This document shows positions 25,474-39,111 of a stretch of 64,000 bases of DNA, in pieces. This stretch comes from Diprion similis (Eukaryota; Arthropoda; Insecta; Hymenoptera; Diprionidae). The stretch is taken from NCBI RefSeq assembly GCF_021155765.1, contig NC_060110.1, positions 8,245,501-8,309,500 on the forward strand, read 5' to 3'. The translations under genes were made by a program, and so were the position numbers. Under the pieces are notes generated by a model. That model had not been told where the DNA came from. It did not search any database and worked only from the letters and a program-made list of their open reading frames with translations. How positions within the stretch are numbered: position 1 is the first letter of the stretch; every line of letters starts with the position of its first letter.

Positions 25474-27382
25474 ATGGGTGACATTAGGGCTGGCCTAGAC
25501 GAGCTAAAACTTGATCCAGCCTTGTTTGCCAACGTCAAATACTACGTTAGCGGTGAAGCAGACCCCAAGGTGAAATAACTCAATATTTATTGCCTCTTTG
25601 AGCACCACCAGCTGTAAACATTCTCTAATATTACGCGCGATAATTTCGATATTTTGCATTTATGAAACTGAATGACGTATCAACAAATCTTCTAAAAGCG
25701 GTTAACCAATCTCACGAATACATTTGAGTTATATTCACGTAATCAGAACATTTGACAGTTGATTTATTTTTGCCTTACTCATGCACACTTGCATGAGCAC
25801 ATTGTAAGGCTTGAAAAAACTAGTTTACATGCTCCTGGTCAAGGTGTTATAAAAATTTGAACTGCAATCGGTAGATCAAAACGAAGCACTGAACCACGTC
25901 GGTTAAGGTGATCCATGAAAATTCTATCAGCAACATTTATCTTCACCGTGTTTTCATTTCAGATATTAAGTTTATTGCAAGAAGGGGGAGCGGAACGATC
26001 TAATTATTTCAGCGACTTTGTAACTCATCTTATCGCAGGCCATGAGGCGCTGGAAAGTGATATCTCTGAAGCTAAGGATCTTTACGAGATTCCAGCTGTT
26101 ACGCAGGACTGGATTCTGTACTCTGTCAAGTGCAAAAAACTACTCCTGTATCCTATTACACTATCCATATTGGATTTATGTCTTTTACCTGATAATATTT
26201 CCAAATTTCAATTGATCTTTGCTTGTTACGTACTTTATCGTAACATTTTTAAATCATATGTTTTTATACAAACTGATCTGTATTACGATGAGTCTTAAAG
26301 TCTGTATATACTTTATCCTTAATGCGTAAATTTCTTAGACCGCAATATTTTTCTCCGGAAGAGAACCAACTATTCTCCAATGTAAGAGCATGTGTCTCCC
26401 AAGTAAGCCGTGCAGACAGCAAATCTGTCTGGGCAATGATAACGCTCCAAGGTGGCAAATGTCAGCTACGTTTAGATCGTCACTGTACGCACCTAGTGAT
26501 TGGTAAGGCTGATGGGGCAAAGTACGAAGCTGCTACAAGACACCGCATTAAAATTGTCACACCAGATTGGGTAACGGACTGTTGTCGAAATAGAAGTCGC
26601 ATTGGTGAAATTGAATATCATCCTAGGCTATTAGTATATCCATCACCAAATAGTTCGACTGCTCTTATTACTGGCTTTATGGATGAAGATTGTGAGCTGA
26701 ATGCGGTTCAACAGGAACAGGATAGAACAAAGGCAATGTTGGAAAAACTGAAACAACGAATGCCTTGGAATCAGCCTAATACATCAGTTACCTCAGCATC
26801 TGCACAAAGTTATAATGCTGTAAGAACTTCTGTACAACAGGTTGGTGTACAAGGGCCCAACACCATTAGCACATCTAACATGCAACAGCAGTTCTCACGG
26901 GCAACAACTCAGAGTAGTTTACCACACGTCACAAATGTCTCGTCGAGTAATATGCCAAATACTTCTACTTCCGCATCTTGGCACCCACAAACATCGCAAA
27001 TGAATAATGTTCAAATGAAAAATATCCTACAACAACAACAACAACAACAACAACAGCAACAGCAGCAGCAACACGAAGCACCACATCCACAAATTAATAT
27101 TCAGCAACAGCAATTGATACATCAACAGCAGCAACAACAGTTATCTCAACAACAGCAACACCTCAGCCATCAACAACAGCAGTTAAATCAGCAACAACAT
27201 TTAGCAGCACAGCAGCAACAGATAAACCAACAACAACACCAACAACAACTAGAACAGCAGCAACTGACTCCACAAAAACAGCAACAAATGGTTCAACATC
27301 AGCTACCATCTCAGGCACAGCAACTATTAACACCACAACACAAACAACAAATAAATCAACATCAGTTAATTTCACAGCAACA

Positions 27383-27426
<44 letters not shown>

Positions 27427-28433
27427 TTGGTCAGCCTAGACAGTTGACTTCACAACACCAATTGGGTTCACAGCAACAACATTTAAACACGCAACAACAA
27501 TTACAATTATCTTCCCAACAACAACAGCTGGCTCTTCAACAGCAACAACAACAATTGGCGCCACCACAACAACAATTAGGTCCGCCACCACCATCGACTC
27601 CACAGCAACAAACACTTACCAACGAACAGCGTCAACAGTTACTTTTGCTGCAGCAACAACAACAGCAACAGCAGAAAATACAACAAATTTCACAACAGCT
27701 TCAACAGTCAGCCCCTCAAAGTACGCAACAATTTGTGATTAGAGACGGACAGCTACAACAGCAAAGTGCAACTCAACAACAATTGATATCACAAAATCAA
27801 CAGGGTCTCATCGTTCAGCGAGATCCTCAATGGCAACAACAACAGTATCATTTACAATTGCAAAGGCAACAGCAACAGCAACAAATTGGCCAACAACAAA
27901 GGCCTGGCGGTCAGTGGGCCCAGCAGCCGCAACATCCTCCGAGACAACTAATACAACTTGATGCGCAAACTCATCAACATTTACAACAAATGGACCCAAC
28001 ACAAAGAGCACAATTTATTCAGAAAATACAGAAACAGCGGAATTTGATACTGCAAAGACAAATGCAAAGTAGACAAGCGCAGCAAGGGCCTCATATAGCA
28101 GTTATAAGGAGTCCTGGAAAACCAGGTCAGCCAGGAGGATTGCAATGGGTTCAGCAACAACACAGAGCTCAGTTAATGGGACCTCAGGTCGGACCAGCTC
28201 CAGGACAAAAACCAATGATCCCGGGAGCTCAGCCTCCGGCACTCACACCAATAAACTCATCAAATCCAGTTATAGTACAAGCAGCCCAATCTGTCTCAGG
28301 TGGCCAAACTACACAACCTGGTCAGGTGTTTCAGCAGGGTCAACCTCTGACACAGCAACAGCTGACTCAGTTGCACGTGCAGAAGCAACAGCAAATAGCA
28401 AGATTGCAACAGCTGCAACATTTACAGCAGCAA

Positions 28434-28471
<38 letters not shown>

Positions 28472-31400
28472 GCAGCAAGGTCCACAGCAAGAACCTACGT
28501 TAACGCCATTGTCAGGAAATTCGCAAATACCACCTGATCAACAGTTGGTTGTCAATGCTAAAACAAAAACGGCGCTTGCCAATATGCTTACAAGTAGACT
28601 GCAAGGCGGTGCTGCTGAAGGTAGCGCCGCTGGTCAACTTCGGTTGATGACTGCTCAACATAGACCACCTCCGCCACCTTCACAGGACCCTCAATTGCTA
28701 GCAGCTTATCAGAGAAGAACACTCGGAAACATTACAAACGGTGCACCGCCAGGTGCACCTGTAAAAATGCCGTATGCAGTCGCTATTCCACCGCCGCGAG
28801 CGCAGTTTTACGGACACAATCCAAACTTGAAATGTATGTACAGTAATTTATTCAAGATCTTTGGAACTACTTTACAGAATCGAAGCAGTTTATACCCTGC
28901 AGATTTTACTAAAATTGTTTCTATGTATGAGTAAAATTAGTTTTAAACCCGACTTCTGAAGCTTGTAATATATTCTTGAAAAGTACGGATAAATTTCTCA
29001 AACTGTGAGTTTTATTCGTAATCAAACTGATCTATAAGAAGTAAATATTAATTTGCTTGGGTAGTGTTCAACTTCACTGAAACCAAAACCAAATTCTATA
29101 TTGTCGATGCCAAATCTAGGAAACTGATACTGTCTCGTATTTCAGTCTTCAGAATTAAAGTAAGCAACGCCCATCTTATTGGAAACTGATGCTTAACATT
29201 TTTTTTTTTTTCAGTGCCTCCAGACTTGTTTCTTCTTGGCTGCATTTTTGTGATTGTTGAATATGATACTCAACAGCCAGACGAGGTCCTAAATTGGAAA
29301 CAAGTAATTGAGCGACACGGGGGAGAAGTTGAAACGCAGTATTGCGCCCGTGTAACTCACATATTAGCCATGACGCAAAAACACCCGATAGTGAATCAAG
29401 CTCTACGAGAAGTTAAGCGCTGTGTCAGTGCACATTGGTTGTCCGACGTTATTGGAAAACAGCAAGTCTTACCACCTTGGCATGCACTGCATTTTCCCAC
29501 CCCATTCGGCTTGCAAGAGTTGCCTTGCACCAAACACATTGTGTCTTACTCTGGATTTGAGGGAGAAGAAAGAGCTAAAGTTAAATTTATGCTAGAAGCA
29601 TTAGGTGCAAAACATACTAGTTACTTCTCTAAACACAATACGCTGCTCGTCTGTAGAAGGTACGTCAACAATGCCTGGTTCATTTTCATGCAGATATTAC
29701 TGTTTTTTCATAACCGTTTGCAAATCTAGTTCAATTATGAGAAATGAACATGGGGTATGATATTCTGGATGGCCTATTCTCAAAAAGAATTATTTCCATT
29801 TATTTAAAAATTCCAGACCCGATGGACCGAAATACAAAAAAGCTAGAGAATGGCAGACTGGAGTAGTTAATGCACAGTGGATGACTGATTTGCTGTGTGG
29901 TCAAACCAGCGCGCTTCATCAACCTGAAGCCACAAAATACCAGCAATTTATCCTGGGCAATCCATTTCGACTGGATTATAACTTAGTGCCTCATCTAATG
30001 GGTATGTATTTGATGTATAAGTGAAGAAAACACCTCATAAATGAAAAACTTTGAGTCCAATGAGTCGCTACTGAATCAAGTATCCTTCACATCAGTCATG
30101 CTAAAAGTGTCATAGTTAATCGTCAGCAGTCATTTACCGAGTACTTTGTAGTTTTTTTTAATTTTCTTATTTATTCGTATGAAAGTATTAATCAACTTCT
30201 GCGGATTAAAAAACAAAAATTTGGACTATGTATTGGGGTTGCATAATTAAAATAAATGACGTTTAAACTTTCTGGGTAGGTGCTTGGAAAATGCCAATCA
30301 ACATAACACAAGAATCTTATGACAAAGTGAAACAAGTTGGTCAAGGTCCTAATGCAATGAGAAAAAACAAGAAGCCTCGATTAGATGGACCGTTACTAAA
30401 TAAAGATCCACATCTTTTGGGCCTTGACGAACAAATAGTTATTAGCAATCCAGACCCACCACCACCTGATAAACAGCCTAGAATACTATTTTCTGGGATA
30501 AATCCTAGAAAATATGCAAAGGTGATGCGTACATCTTGATTAGTTTTTTTATTCTTCTCGACAAATTCATAGATCAAATAATTTAATTAAACTATTCATT
30601 TATGTTTTCCATTAACAGAGAATCCGAGAACTTGGCGGGGCTCTGGCTGTCAATTGGCGTGATGCTACACATCTTGTCATGTCTGCACCATTTCGTACTG
30701 TAAAACTATTATGTTGTCTATCTCATTGTCGGCATATCGTTACGATACAGTGGCTCGTTGATTGCTTTACGAGAAACACGTTTGTAGATGAGAGCCCTTA
30801 TGTACTCGGCAGCCTTGAATTTGAGAAAAATTTCAGCTGCAACATTGAGAAAGCCCTTGCCAGCCCCAACAGAGGAACTGTACTTAAGGTACAATGTGAA
30901 TTTCATAAGTGCTATAAGTTTAGTGATTATATACTCAAAAAATGTATTCACTTTTTCACAATTACTTACTGCTTATTTAATTTTTTCAAAGTGTTCAATT
31001 CATGTTTAGTCTTCCATCCGTCTAATCGACGTTTAAAATGATTCCATTTTTTTTCTTAGCAATATCTCCACTTTCATTTTGCTTTCTGAATCCGAAAAAT
31101 AAATTGACTTGAAATAATAAAGTATGTCTTACTTTCAATACAGGGTAGGATATTTTATGTAACACCTAGTGTTATACCGTCTCCATTGGCATTCGCTGAA
31201 ATAATCGAAAGTGCAGGTGGCACAATAGAAAAGACAAGACGATCTCTTAGCCAAATACAAGAGCTGAATGCGACCAGATTGACTTACATTATTGTGACTC
31301 ATGAAAACGATCTTCATCTTCTTGCCGATGTTTTACATGCTAATATCAGTAAGTATTTTATGTCATCTGTAACACCTAACATGAAAAATTTGCACCCAAT

Positions 31401-31731
31401 GTCAAGAATTCTTAATAGGCTGTACTTCAACTTCAAAGTACATTGATTAAATGATCTATGAAGTATCGTTAAAATTTTTCTTGTATAAGGAAACCAGTTG
31501 ATAAAATCTATGTAACCTGAAAACACACTTCCTATAGTAAATCGTGGTTTAGTGTCATACGTTTCTAGTTTGTTTTTAACATAACAGTTATAATATTTTA
31601 TAATCTGAACTAAATAATATCAGCTTGTTTAAAAAATATTTCATCCTTATCGCACAGGTGTCTTCAGTGCTGGAATTGTTTTTGAAGCTGTGGCGCGGCA
31701 GTGCTTTCAGCCAGATATAAGCCAAATATGA
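25474..31731 (+). CDS. PAXIP1: PAX transcription activation domain-interacting protein 1 (PTIP), six-BRCT protein
   Basis: Nuclear scaffold of the KMT2C/D (MLL3/4) H3K4 methyltransferase complex and of the DNA-damage response, where its BRCT domains bind phosphoproteins. Exons: 25474-25569, 25963-26147, 26339-28833, 29215-29659, 29817-30001, 30280-30521, 30619-30888, 31144-31348 and 31658-31731, all in phase, giving 1,398 residues. BRCT1 begins VKYYVSGEADPKILSLLQEG. BRCT2 includes CTHLVIGKADGAKYEAA and IKIVTPDWVTDCC. Exon 3 then encodes a roughly 500-residue Gln-rich linker with pure Q runs up to about 16. BRCT3 and BRCT4 (LGCIFVIVEYD; GFEGEERAKVKFMLEALGAK) precede BRCT5 and BRCT6 (RIRELGGALAVNWRDATHLV; GRIFYVTPSV). 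The protein ends DISQI. It is longer than human PTIP (about 1,070 residues) because of the Q linker. The exon 2 donor (GTATCC) is weak, but the joined codons restore LPQYFSPEE exactly where the family has its inter-BRCT segment. Confidence 0.96.
26990..28490 (+). repeat. CAR-repeat-rich tract coding for poly-glutamine in PTIP
   Basis: Many interrupted CAA/CAG runs inside PTIP exon 3. The longest pure Gln stretches are near 27029-27072, 27375-27425 and 28426-28477. CAA and CAG are mixed, which tends to limit slippage. Gln-rich linkers between BRCT2 and BRCT3 are known in PTIP proteins; the length here is notable. Confidence 0.93.
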
Positions 31732-32722
31732 TGGGACCAGCCATAACAACTGTATTGACTCCCTTATTGCCAAATTATGAAGTCACTGGTAAGTTTCGCT
31801 GTAGGTAAGAAATCTAACAACACATGATTAATAATACCTTTTTCCGAAATTTCATGGAGTAAGAAAATGCAACTGAAAATCAAGTTTCAAAACTGAAGTG
31901 TTAACACTGCAGCATTTTCACTGCTTTTTATTGGTTCAATCAGTGCAGACTTCATATATTGAAAATCACATACTACTTAGTCACAAGTTGTTCATATTCA
32001 CACAAGTATAGTTTCCAGAATTATCAAAGAGAGTCATGAAAAAAACTTACACCTTATTTACAATGAGAAGTAGACCTATATTGATACATCATTACTGCAA
32101 TAATATTGCTAAATGTTCTACAAACGTAGTACTACCTCGTTATAAGAGTCTTCAATATAGAGGAATTTCTCCTTCGTTCCGCTTAAGTGAGTTTTATAGT
32201 TTCCCCCATTCTAGTTGTATATCTGAGGTCTCTCAACTTTGACGCTAACTCCTCGTTACAAGTGAACAAGCGTTCGCGTTGAATCATATATGTTTAGTAG
32301 ATACTGGAATCATATACATAACTGTGATTCTCTTGTAACGAGCAGTGGTGATGATCATCGAAACACTCTCACATGTGCGATTCCTGAGCCAGGCAATAAT
32401 GGAGAAACGCTCTGATGACGAATTTCTTGGAATCCTATTCCCTTAACTGACTTAACGCTCTCTTATAACAAAGTAGTACTGTATTGATATGTTTTTGCCT
32501 ATAATTGACATAATTAAATGCATTAAATACTATTTCCTAACATATAACAAAATATAAAAATCAGTAACGAAAATTTTGCGTCAATGAGATAATTGCTAAC
32601 ATTAATCATTTTTAGTAAATCAGGGGAACAATTCATCACATAGAATTCTTTGAGAAATTGGTGTGAAAGCTCTGTGAGTAAATGTTTTCTAGTAAACTGG
32701 ATAACAAGAATGACTATATTCT
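31732..32722. other. Tail-to-tail intergenic space between PTIP and the protease
   Basis: About 1 kb separating two convergent stop codons. Both 3' UTRs must end here, so overlapping tails are possible. The only structure I see is the inverted-repeat element at 32128-32480. Confidence 0.6.
32128..32480. mobile_element. Small inverted-repeat element (MITE-like)
   Basis: The ends are near-perfect inverted copies: left AGTACTACCTCGTTATAAGA, and the right end reads AGTACTACTTTGTTATAAGA on the other strand. A second, inner inverted pair (CTCGTTACAAGTG at about 32251 and its partner at about 32330) makes the whole roughly palindromic. There is no coding capacity. Target-site duplications are not clear; TA lies next to the left end. 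Could be a decayed MITE. Confidence 0.5.
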
Positions 32723-35700
32723 TTAGGTTGTAATTTGCTCCTGGATCCAATCTAAGTATTTTGCAATATCTGTGTAGACAACATATTGTGATAAATCGCA
32801 TGCCCCTGTGTCTCGATCAAGTAGTGACAGTGACACAACTCCTCGTAGGTGATATCTCTGCTTGTGCGAATCATACAATACAAGTCCTCCACCACTATCG
32901 CCATTACAAGGTCCACTACCATCCTTCGACCCTCCACAGAAGGTCCGATTTGAAGTAATTTGTGCAAAATCTGGATTGCTTCTCAAGCAATCCTCCTTAA
33001 AAAAGAAAGAAAATGCCAAATGCAATTAACATTTGCTTGCTTTAATCTTAAACTAACAACGATTTAATTCCTTCCAATTTTCAGGCAATTCATAGATCGG
33101 CTGTGAGTGTTAATCTCACCACAGATTTATCTTTGGACAAAAATACATACTGATGGTTTAAGTGTTCCTTCACATTCTTTGTTTACTCCCAAATTTACAT
33201 TAAAAATCAGAGACCAGGGTCAAAAAGCAAAATCTTTCACAAAAATGAAAATTTATGTATTTTACATGCTCATGCAGTAAAAAAATTTGTACAATACATA
33301 TGTGTTATAGAAAACAATGACGGTTGCTACCTGTGATACAATTGGCACTCTGGCCATCCTAGGTTCTGCTGTGACTGGAGTCCCTAGTTCATCGCGACCC
33401 CACCCAACAACAAATCCAGTTTTACCAACAACACTTTCAATCTGGGGAGGCCCGGTCCATAAGCATATTGGTAAAATCAAATTTCCAAATGTGACTGCCT
33501 CCATCAGTGTCATAACTGCGAGATCACTATCGAAAAGTGCTCCGCGTCGCCCGTATTCGGAATGCAATGTAAATTCTGATACTTCGTATGTTACCGAGGT
33601 TTTTTCAGCCCAATTCCGAAGTCTATACCGTCCAACGACTGCTAATAAAGTACTCGTCGGCAATTCTTGGCCGTTGCCACTTTTCAAGCAGTGAGCAGCT
33701 GTAAAAAGAAAAAAAATATGTACATTGGTGGTAGGTAAGTTTTATATCAAGCATATCAATCCGGCATCAAAGTAGCCTAGTTTTATATTTCATTTGTACA
33801 TCAACTTTGTCAAATATAAAAGAAAAACGGATTCATAATAATAATATTAAAAATATCATTCAATATGAAATATTGATATTTCCGTCTCAGCAGAGTACAA
33901 GACTCGTAAGAAATCGAGAATTCATTTCTATCAAATTCTTTGTTTTATTTTTAGATTTCTACCTATTACTAGTTTACGTAGACCAGACCGTTGAAGTTTT
34001 TTATATGAAACAATGAAAAAAAAATCTTATTTTAGTTATTTTCTTAAATTGCCGAAATCAAGTGGCTCTCTCGGTCTCTCGGCAAATAGTATGACAATGC
34101 TTTTGACATGCCTGTTTTATATAGTTGTCATATTACTGTTTTTATAATGAATAAAAAATGAGAAATTATCTGTTTTTTTGTATGTGATTCACATTGATGC
34201 TGAATTGATGTACTGTATATTATAAATTTTATCTCTTATCTCATACAGTCGGAACCATCTCAGAGATTTTCATTATATAAATTGCATAATACATATGAAC
34301 CTCTAGCAAATAAATTCCACTTTATTTTTATAAGAGATATAGATAAAGTAATTGAAACGGTAATCTAATATAATGTATAAAAATGGTATTTTTAAGTTAA
34401 ATAACGAAACTGATAATTTCAACTGAAAGTTTCAATACGTATAAGCTTTGTGAATAATTAAACGTAATCAAATGTTATTGATGCAGTTGCCCCATGATTT
34501 TAATTTGATCCTACCATCTGGTTGACCATTTTCACTTACCTGTAAGTACATGTTTGTTGCTGATAAGATTTCCGGCACATTGAAATTCCAGTTTGATTCT
34601 GGATACAAAAATCGCAACTAACCAGGGCCAGTCTCCAGGCTCTGTTTTTTCCCCTTTCGAAATTAATAAATTTATGTCACTTTTACTTGAACGTCCACAA
34701 ATATCGTCATCTATTGAATCTCGCGGCAAAATATCAGATGCAATCGGTTTCCATGAAGCCTCTGTCACAGGCACCGTGCTTTCACTAGGTAAAGCTGCCA
34801 AAGTTGACGATGTTACTGGCATTGTATTCAAAATTTGCACTTGAACTTGTGGTGGCGGAATTTTCGGATGATCAGGAACTATCCCAGGAGGATATAAAAT
34901 GTGCTCTAATGTAATCGATGTAACAATTGGTCCAATTGCTGAAACGAAGTTTGTAAATTTGAATGCATTTCATTTTTTCAATATACCTACTATAAAGTAT
35001 ACTTTTGAGGCTCTCAGTTCATGCTGGAAATATTCACATACATTTATTACTAAAAAACTTATTTCAATTAATATATTACCTCGTCTTCCAGAGCAATATT
35101 CCTGGTTATTGAACAAAATTCTCGTAAGAAGCGGCAATGGATGTTGTAGTGGAAAATGTAAGCGATAACTCAAGGGCCTGCCTTGTTGTACTGCCTTGAC
35201 CGCCAAATCCCTTCGCTCTGCTAACTCCAGCTTACCTACGTATTTCTGTAGGATATAAACTCATATTTCATCATAACTGATTGCTAATTCCTTGAAATTA
35301 TCACAATTCCCAGCCGGTTATCAGAAGTACAATTCTTAAACATGTATCTCCACGAAAACAAGGACTTTCGTGCTCTTTAAAGAATAAATATTGATCAGGT
35401 GGATATTTAACACGAGCATGAAAATTATAATCATATCCGACCACTGGTAATGAGTTTTAATTTCAGAAGATGTCTAGTGAAAATAACTTCCATAAATGTG
35501 CTACCAGAAAACATCTGATTTCATTACGCATGATAACATCTTACCGTAGGAAGACCTATAGCAATGCTTAATCTCATCATGATATGTAGAGCAATGCCTT
35601 TTGGGACATTATGTATCTCTATGTGACCTTCAATGTCTCCAGTGGTCTCATTTCTGACATATCGAAAGACATTCGGACATGGACTATGAATTTGACCAAA

Positions 35701-35763
35701 TCCTATCCTGACGAGGTGGATTAACACTCCCAATGCTACGATCACTAGGTATTTATGGTACAT
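32723..35763 (-). CDS. Secreted serine protease with gd-type N-terminal domain (gastrulation-defective-like)
   Basis: Chymotrypsin-fold protease of the gd group; Drosophila gd acts in the dorsoventral cascade, and insects carry several paralogues. Exons on the minus strand: 35763-35545, 35245-35080, 34938-34540, 33698-33331 and 32995-32723, all in phase, giving 474 residues. A hydrophobic signal peptide (VIVALGVLIHLV) is followed by the GD_N region (CPNVFRYV, HIEIHNVPKG, KYVGKLELAE, QQGRPLSYRLHFPLQHPLP, YCSGRRG). A Pro-rich linker leads to the protease domain at GDWPWLVAIF. The catalytic residues are His264 (TAAHC), Asp320 (DSDLAVM) and Ser418 (GPCNGDSGGGL). The usual IVGG activation start is absent, replaced by LLISKGEKTEPGDWPW. 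The S1-pocket position six residues before the serine is Gly, not the Asp of trypsin. Both points fit what I know of gd proteins. I cannot tell a true gd orthologue from a paralogue. Confidence 0.9.
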
Positions 35764-38700
35764 TCTGAAATACTATATCCACAATTTATTGAGTTTCAAA
35801 TTCACAACTAAATGATTATTTTAATCGTCAGAAGTAAAACTACGGCGTCAATTCTTATACGTTTATACACACATGAGTGGTGGAATTATTTTTATCTCGA
35901 GTGATTATCTTGGAACGGGAATATAATCTTTTATAGGACCAGAAAGACCAGAAATTTATAATATTTCGAAAAAAGTTATAGTCAAACTTGATCCAATGAG
36001 TTTGTATTTGATCAAGAGACTGTAGCATATACTCTTATGAAAAATTTGATGCAAGAATTTTGTAAAATAAATATAATATCTCATACAAAATCAGAAAATT
36101 CTAGATTTCATAATAACAAAAACATTTTGATAGCAACACGAGATGAACATTGACTATAAAAATAAATCGATGAAACTCTTTTCTGTTTTTCCTATACACA
36201 AGAATAATGTTTGTCGAAATCATAGTTTGCTACCTCAGGTCTCACCTAGATGCATATTTTTTTTACACTGTCGTGTAATTTTAAAAAAACCTGTTTGAAT
36301 ATAACACGAGCACGCAGTATTTTAACTATAAGTAATGTTTTGCAACAAATTCCACGGTTTCAGGATTTACGTAAACAGCATAATTTTCTCAAAAGTGAAA
36401 ATTGATCTTTAGTAAAACCTGTTTTCCAAATTCTGATCTCAATAAACTGGCTCACTTAATTCATGATTGTAAGGCTTGACAATTATTAGTATAATATCGA
36501 ATACTTGCAGACAATATTATTTTACCACGAATCAATCCTGATACTTCATCATTTTCGTCTAATCCAGATTAAACATCATGTACGAAGCGTGATGTGAAGC
36601 AGTAATCCGCACAGCTAGCATTTCACTATAATACATTCAGTCCAGCATCGCAATCGCGTTTTTTTCGATTTTCTCTGTGAATCGAAAAGTGAAATCACTG
36701 CGTTATTCCGACCGTTGTTCCTTATTTTTTTTTAATGAATTTATTTATTTTTATACTTATTTGAATAATTAAGGTTCACCGTAGATTCAAGATTTCCCGT
36801 CGTCGCTGGTCGAATGTACTGCGAAACACTGCAGCTGCACAGCGACATCGACAGGAGGAAAAAGATCGCACGGTTTCGTCTTCCAGCGGAATGTCAAAGG
36901 AGGGAATTGTGTCGCACTCTTTTCCGATCTGCATTTTGTGTTTGCATACGTGAACGTCTGCATACGACTAATTCATGCAGATAAGTAAAAATAAAGCGTC
37001 CAACCGTATATCCCCCTCAATTGTATATTCTCAAGGATTTTTAATATTGTTGTGTATCTACGCATGAGCAAACGACACAAACACAATGTTGCTTCAATGT
37101 GACACCAGAAGATCCCACAATTTGTCATTCTGTTATGTACCAGGGATTTATAAGTGATTATAATGATGTTTACCATTCTCACAAGTTTACCGCTCCGGTT
37201 GTTAACGGTCCTGTCGTACAAGGATTTCTCAATTTACACCGGTATCGAGTAACTTTGAAAGTAATACTTACACATTGGTCCAGTCCCCTCGGTATTTTTG
37301 GGGGTTCCCCGTTGTATTGCCATAAGAACCTGTCTTACAATTAGATCCGATTGACATATACATATATACAAACTGCAGATCATCTTCTTGTAATCGTATT
37401 TCTGGTCGGCGGAGAAGAAAAAGTAAAAAAAATTTGAATTTGAAGATGCAACAATTTATGCCCAAAATTAATTCATATTTTTCGTACGTAAGATGACTGA
37501 ATAATTATAACAGAGAAAATTTAAAAATTCATTTTTATTGAACGAGCGATCTGACAAAAATCCATTAGGAATATGATACCTTAAAACGTTGTCATTTCAT
37601 TCTGACAACAAATTCCGGCCCAATGTGAAACGGGTTACCGCATATATATGCTGGTATTCTGAAAACAAATTTGTCGTAAAATATGGAAATTTACATTGAA
37701 AAATACGATGGTGGTTTGCAATTCAAGTAGTGCTTGGCATTTACATCTGATTCCTGGATCGTGACGAACCGTGGCGCTTCGAGGTAATCGAGAAATCAGA
37801 TATAAATATCGAACGCACTATTATTAATAATGCTCCTGTTTCTTTGTATTTCCATTGGGTAGCTAGTCACTATGGTTTAAATTAGAGTTTTTTATGAGCA
37901 AAAAATTGGTGTCAAGTCGTCACAGATGAAAATAAATATAGAGAACTCGCATACATCGCGATGTAATATCTGTATTACACTATATATATGTAGGCGAGAC
38001 CAACAATGGTCGTTGAACGTACTTTCTGTATAACAATATAGTAACATCGGGCGTTGGTAATTTCACCGAAGGCAAAATATTGTAAATGTAGCTCTTCGTT
38101 GACGTTGGCGAGTGTTAAATCTGACGCACGTTTCTTAAAAAAAAGTTTAGAAACCGGTCCCCTGACCTTTTTTCTCCTCTGCAAAAGCTACACCTATGTG
38201 ACCATATCTAAGGGGAATGACACCCAAGTTTGAATACCTATACGTGTACATGTATGTTTATTTCCCGCAGGGACAACCGGTAGGAAATATTTATCGTGTT
38301 TGTAGTGACACTTGGTGGATAAAATACATACAAAAAGTGTCACAAAATTTATTGGCGCGTAAAGAAAATTTTACGTACAGAGTAGATGATATTTTGTGAT
38401 GCACTATTGGTTTTAACATAGGTCGCATTGTCTAAATCATCTATGAGAGCAACGCTAGCTTGTACAAAATTTTCGAAAGCTTTCCTAAAATGAAGAAATA
38501 ATCGTTCAAAAAATGTATTACCGACTATCTTGCCTGTTTGATTACTTTCCTGTTACACACAAGGTGGTAAAGAAAGAGCAGCAATATTTTTTGAATAATT
38601 ACGTAGGATTGTTTGAATCGTGAGACTATTGAACGCTTGATAAGTTACAAATTGATATGACAATCCGGCAGGATAATTCGTAACATTATCGGCCCGTGCA

Positions 38701-39111
38701 GAATACCATTGATTAGAATAATGCGTAAGCTTTCTTTCTGTAATTCAAACTTTCCTAATACCACACTTTCAATATTTCTGCTGAAAATAAGATCCAATTT
38801 TTATCTTGCTCTCCTTTCAATATAATTAAATCGAACTTTTACAATCGTGTATGAAATAACCATTCAAAGTGACTCGTGGATAATCGCGCGGTAATGCGCA
38901 ATCGCCGTCTGCGCAGATGTTACACATTTATACGTTGTGATTTCGGGATGTATAAAAACATAACCTTCAATGTTTGACACCCTGAAATCCTAGATGTTAC
39001 TCTTCTAAGAAGCAAAGACAAAATCGGTCGTTTTCATAACATTGGATCATTAGCCGTGAAGAGTTTGATATCGAAAGACATCGTACATAATACGCGCCTA
39101 AACAGCTAACA
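35764..39111. other. Divergent intergenic region between the protease and SART3
   Basis: About 3.3 kb between two genes read outward, so it should hold both promoters. It is AT-rich, with only short chance reading frames. I see no repeat family or RNA gene here. Confidence 0.5.

Noticed and set aside
28145-28537. 130-codon plus-strand frame in PTIP exon 3
   Set aside because: It is an out-of-frame reading of the Gln-repeat region, giving Ala/Thr repeats.
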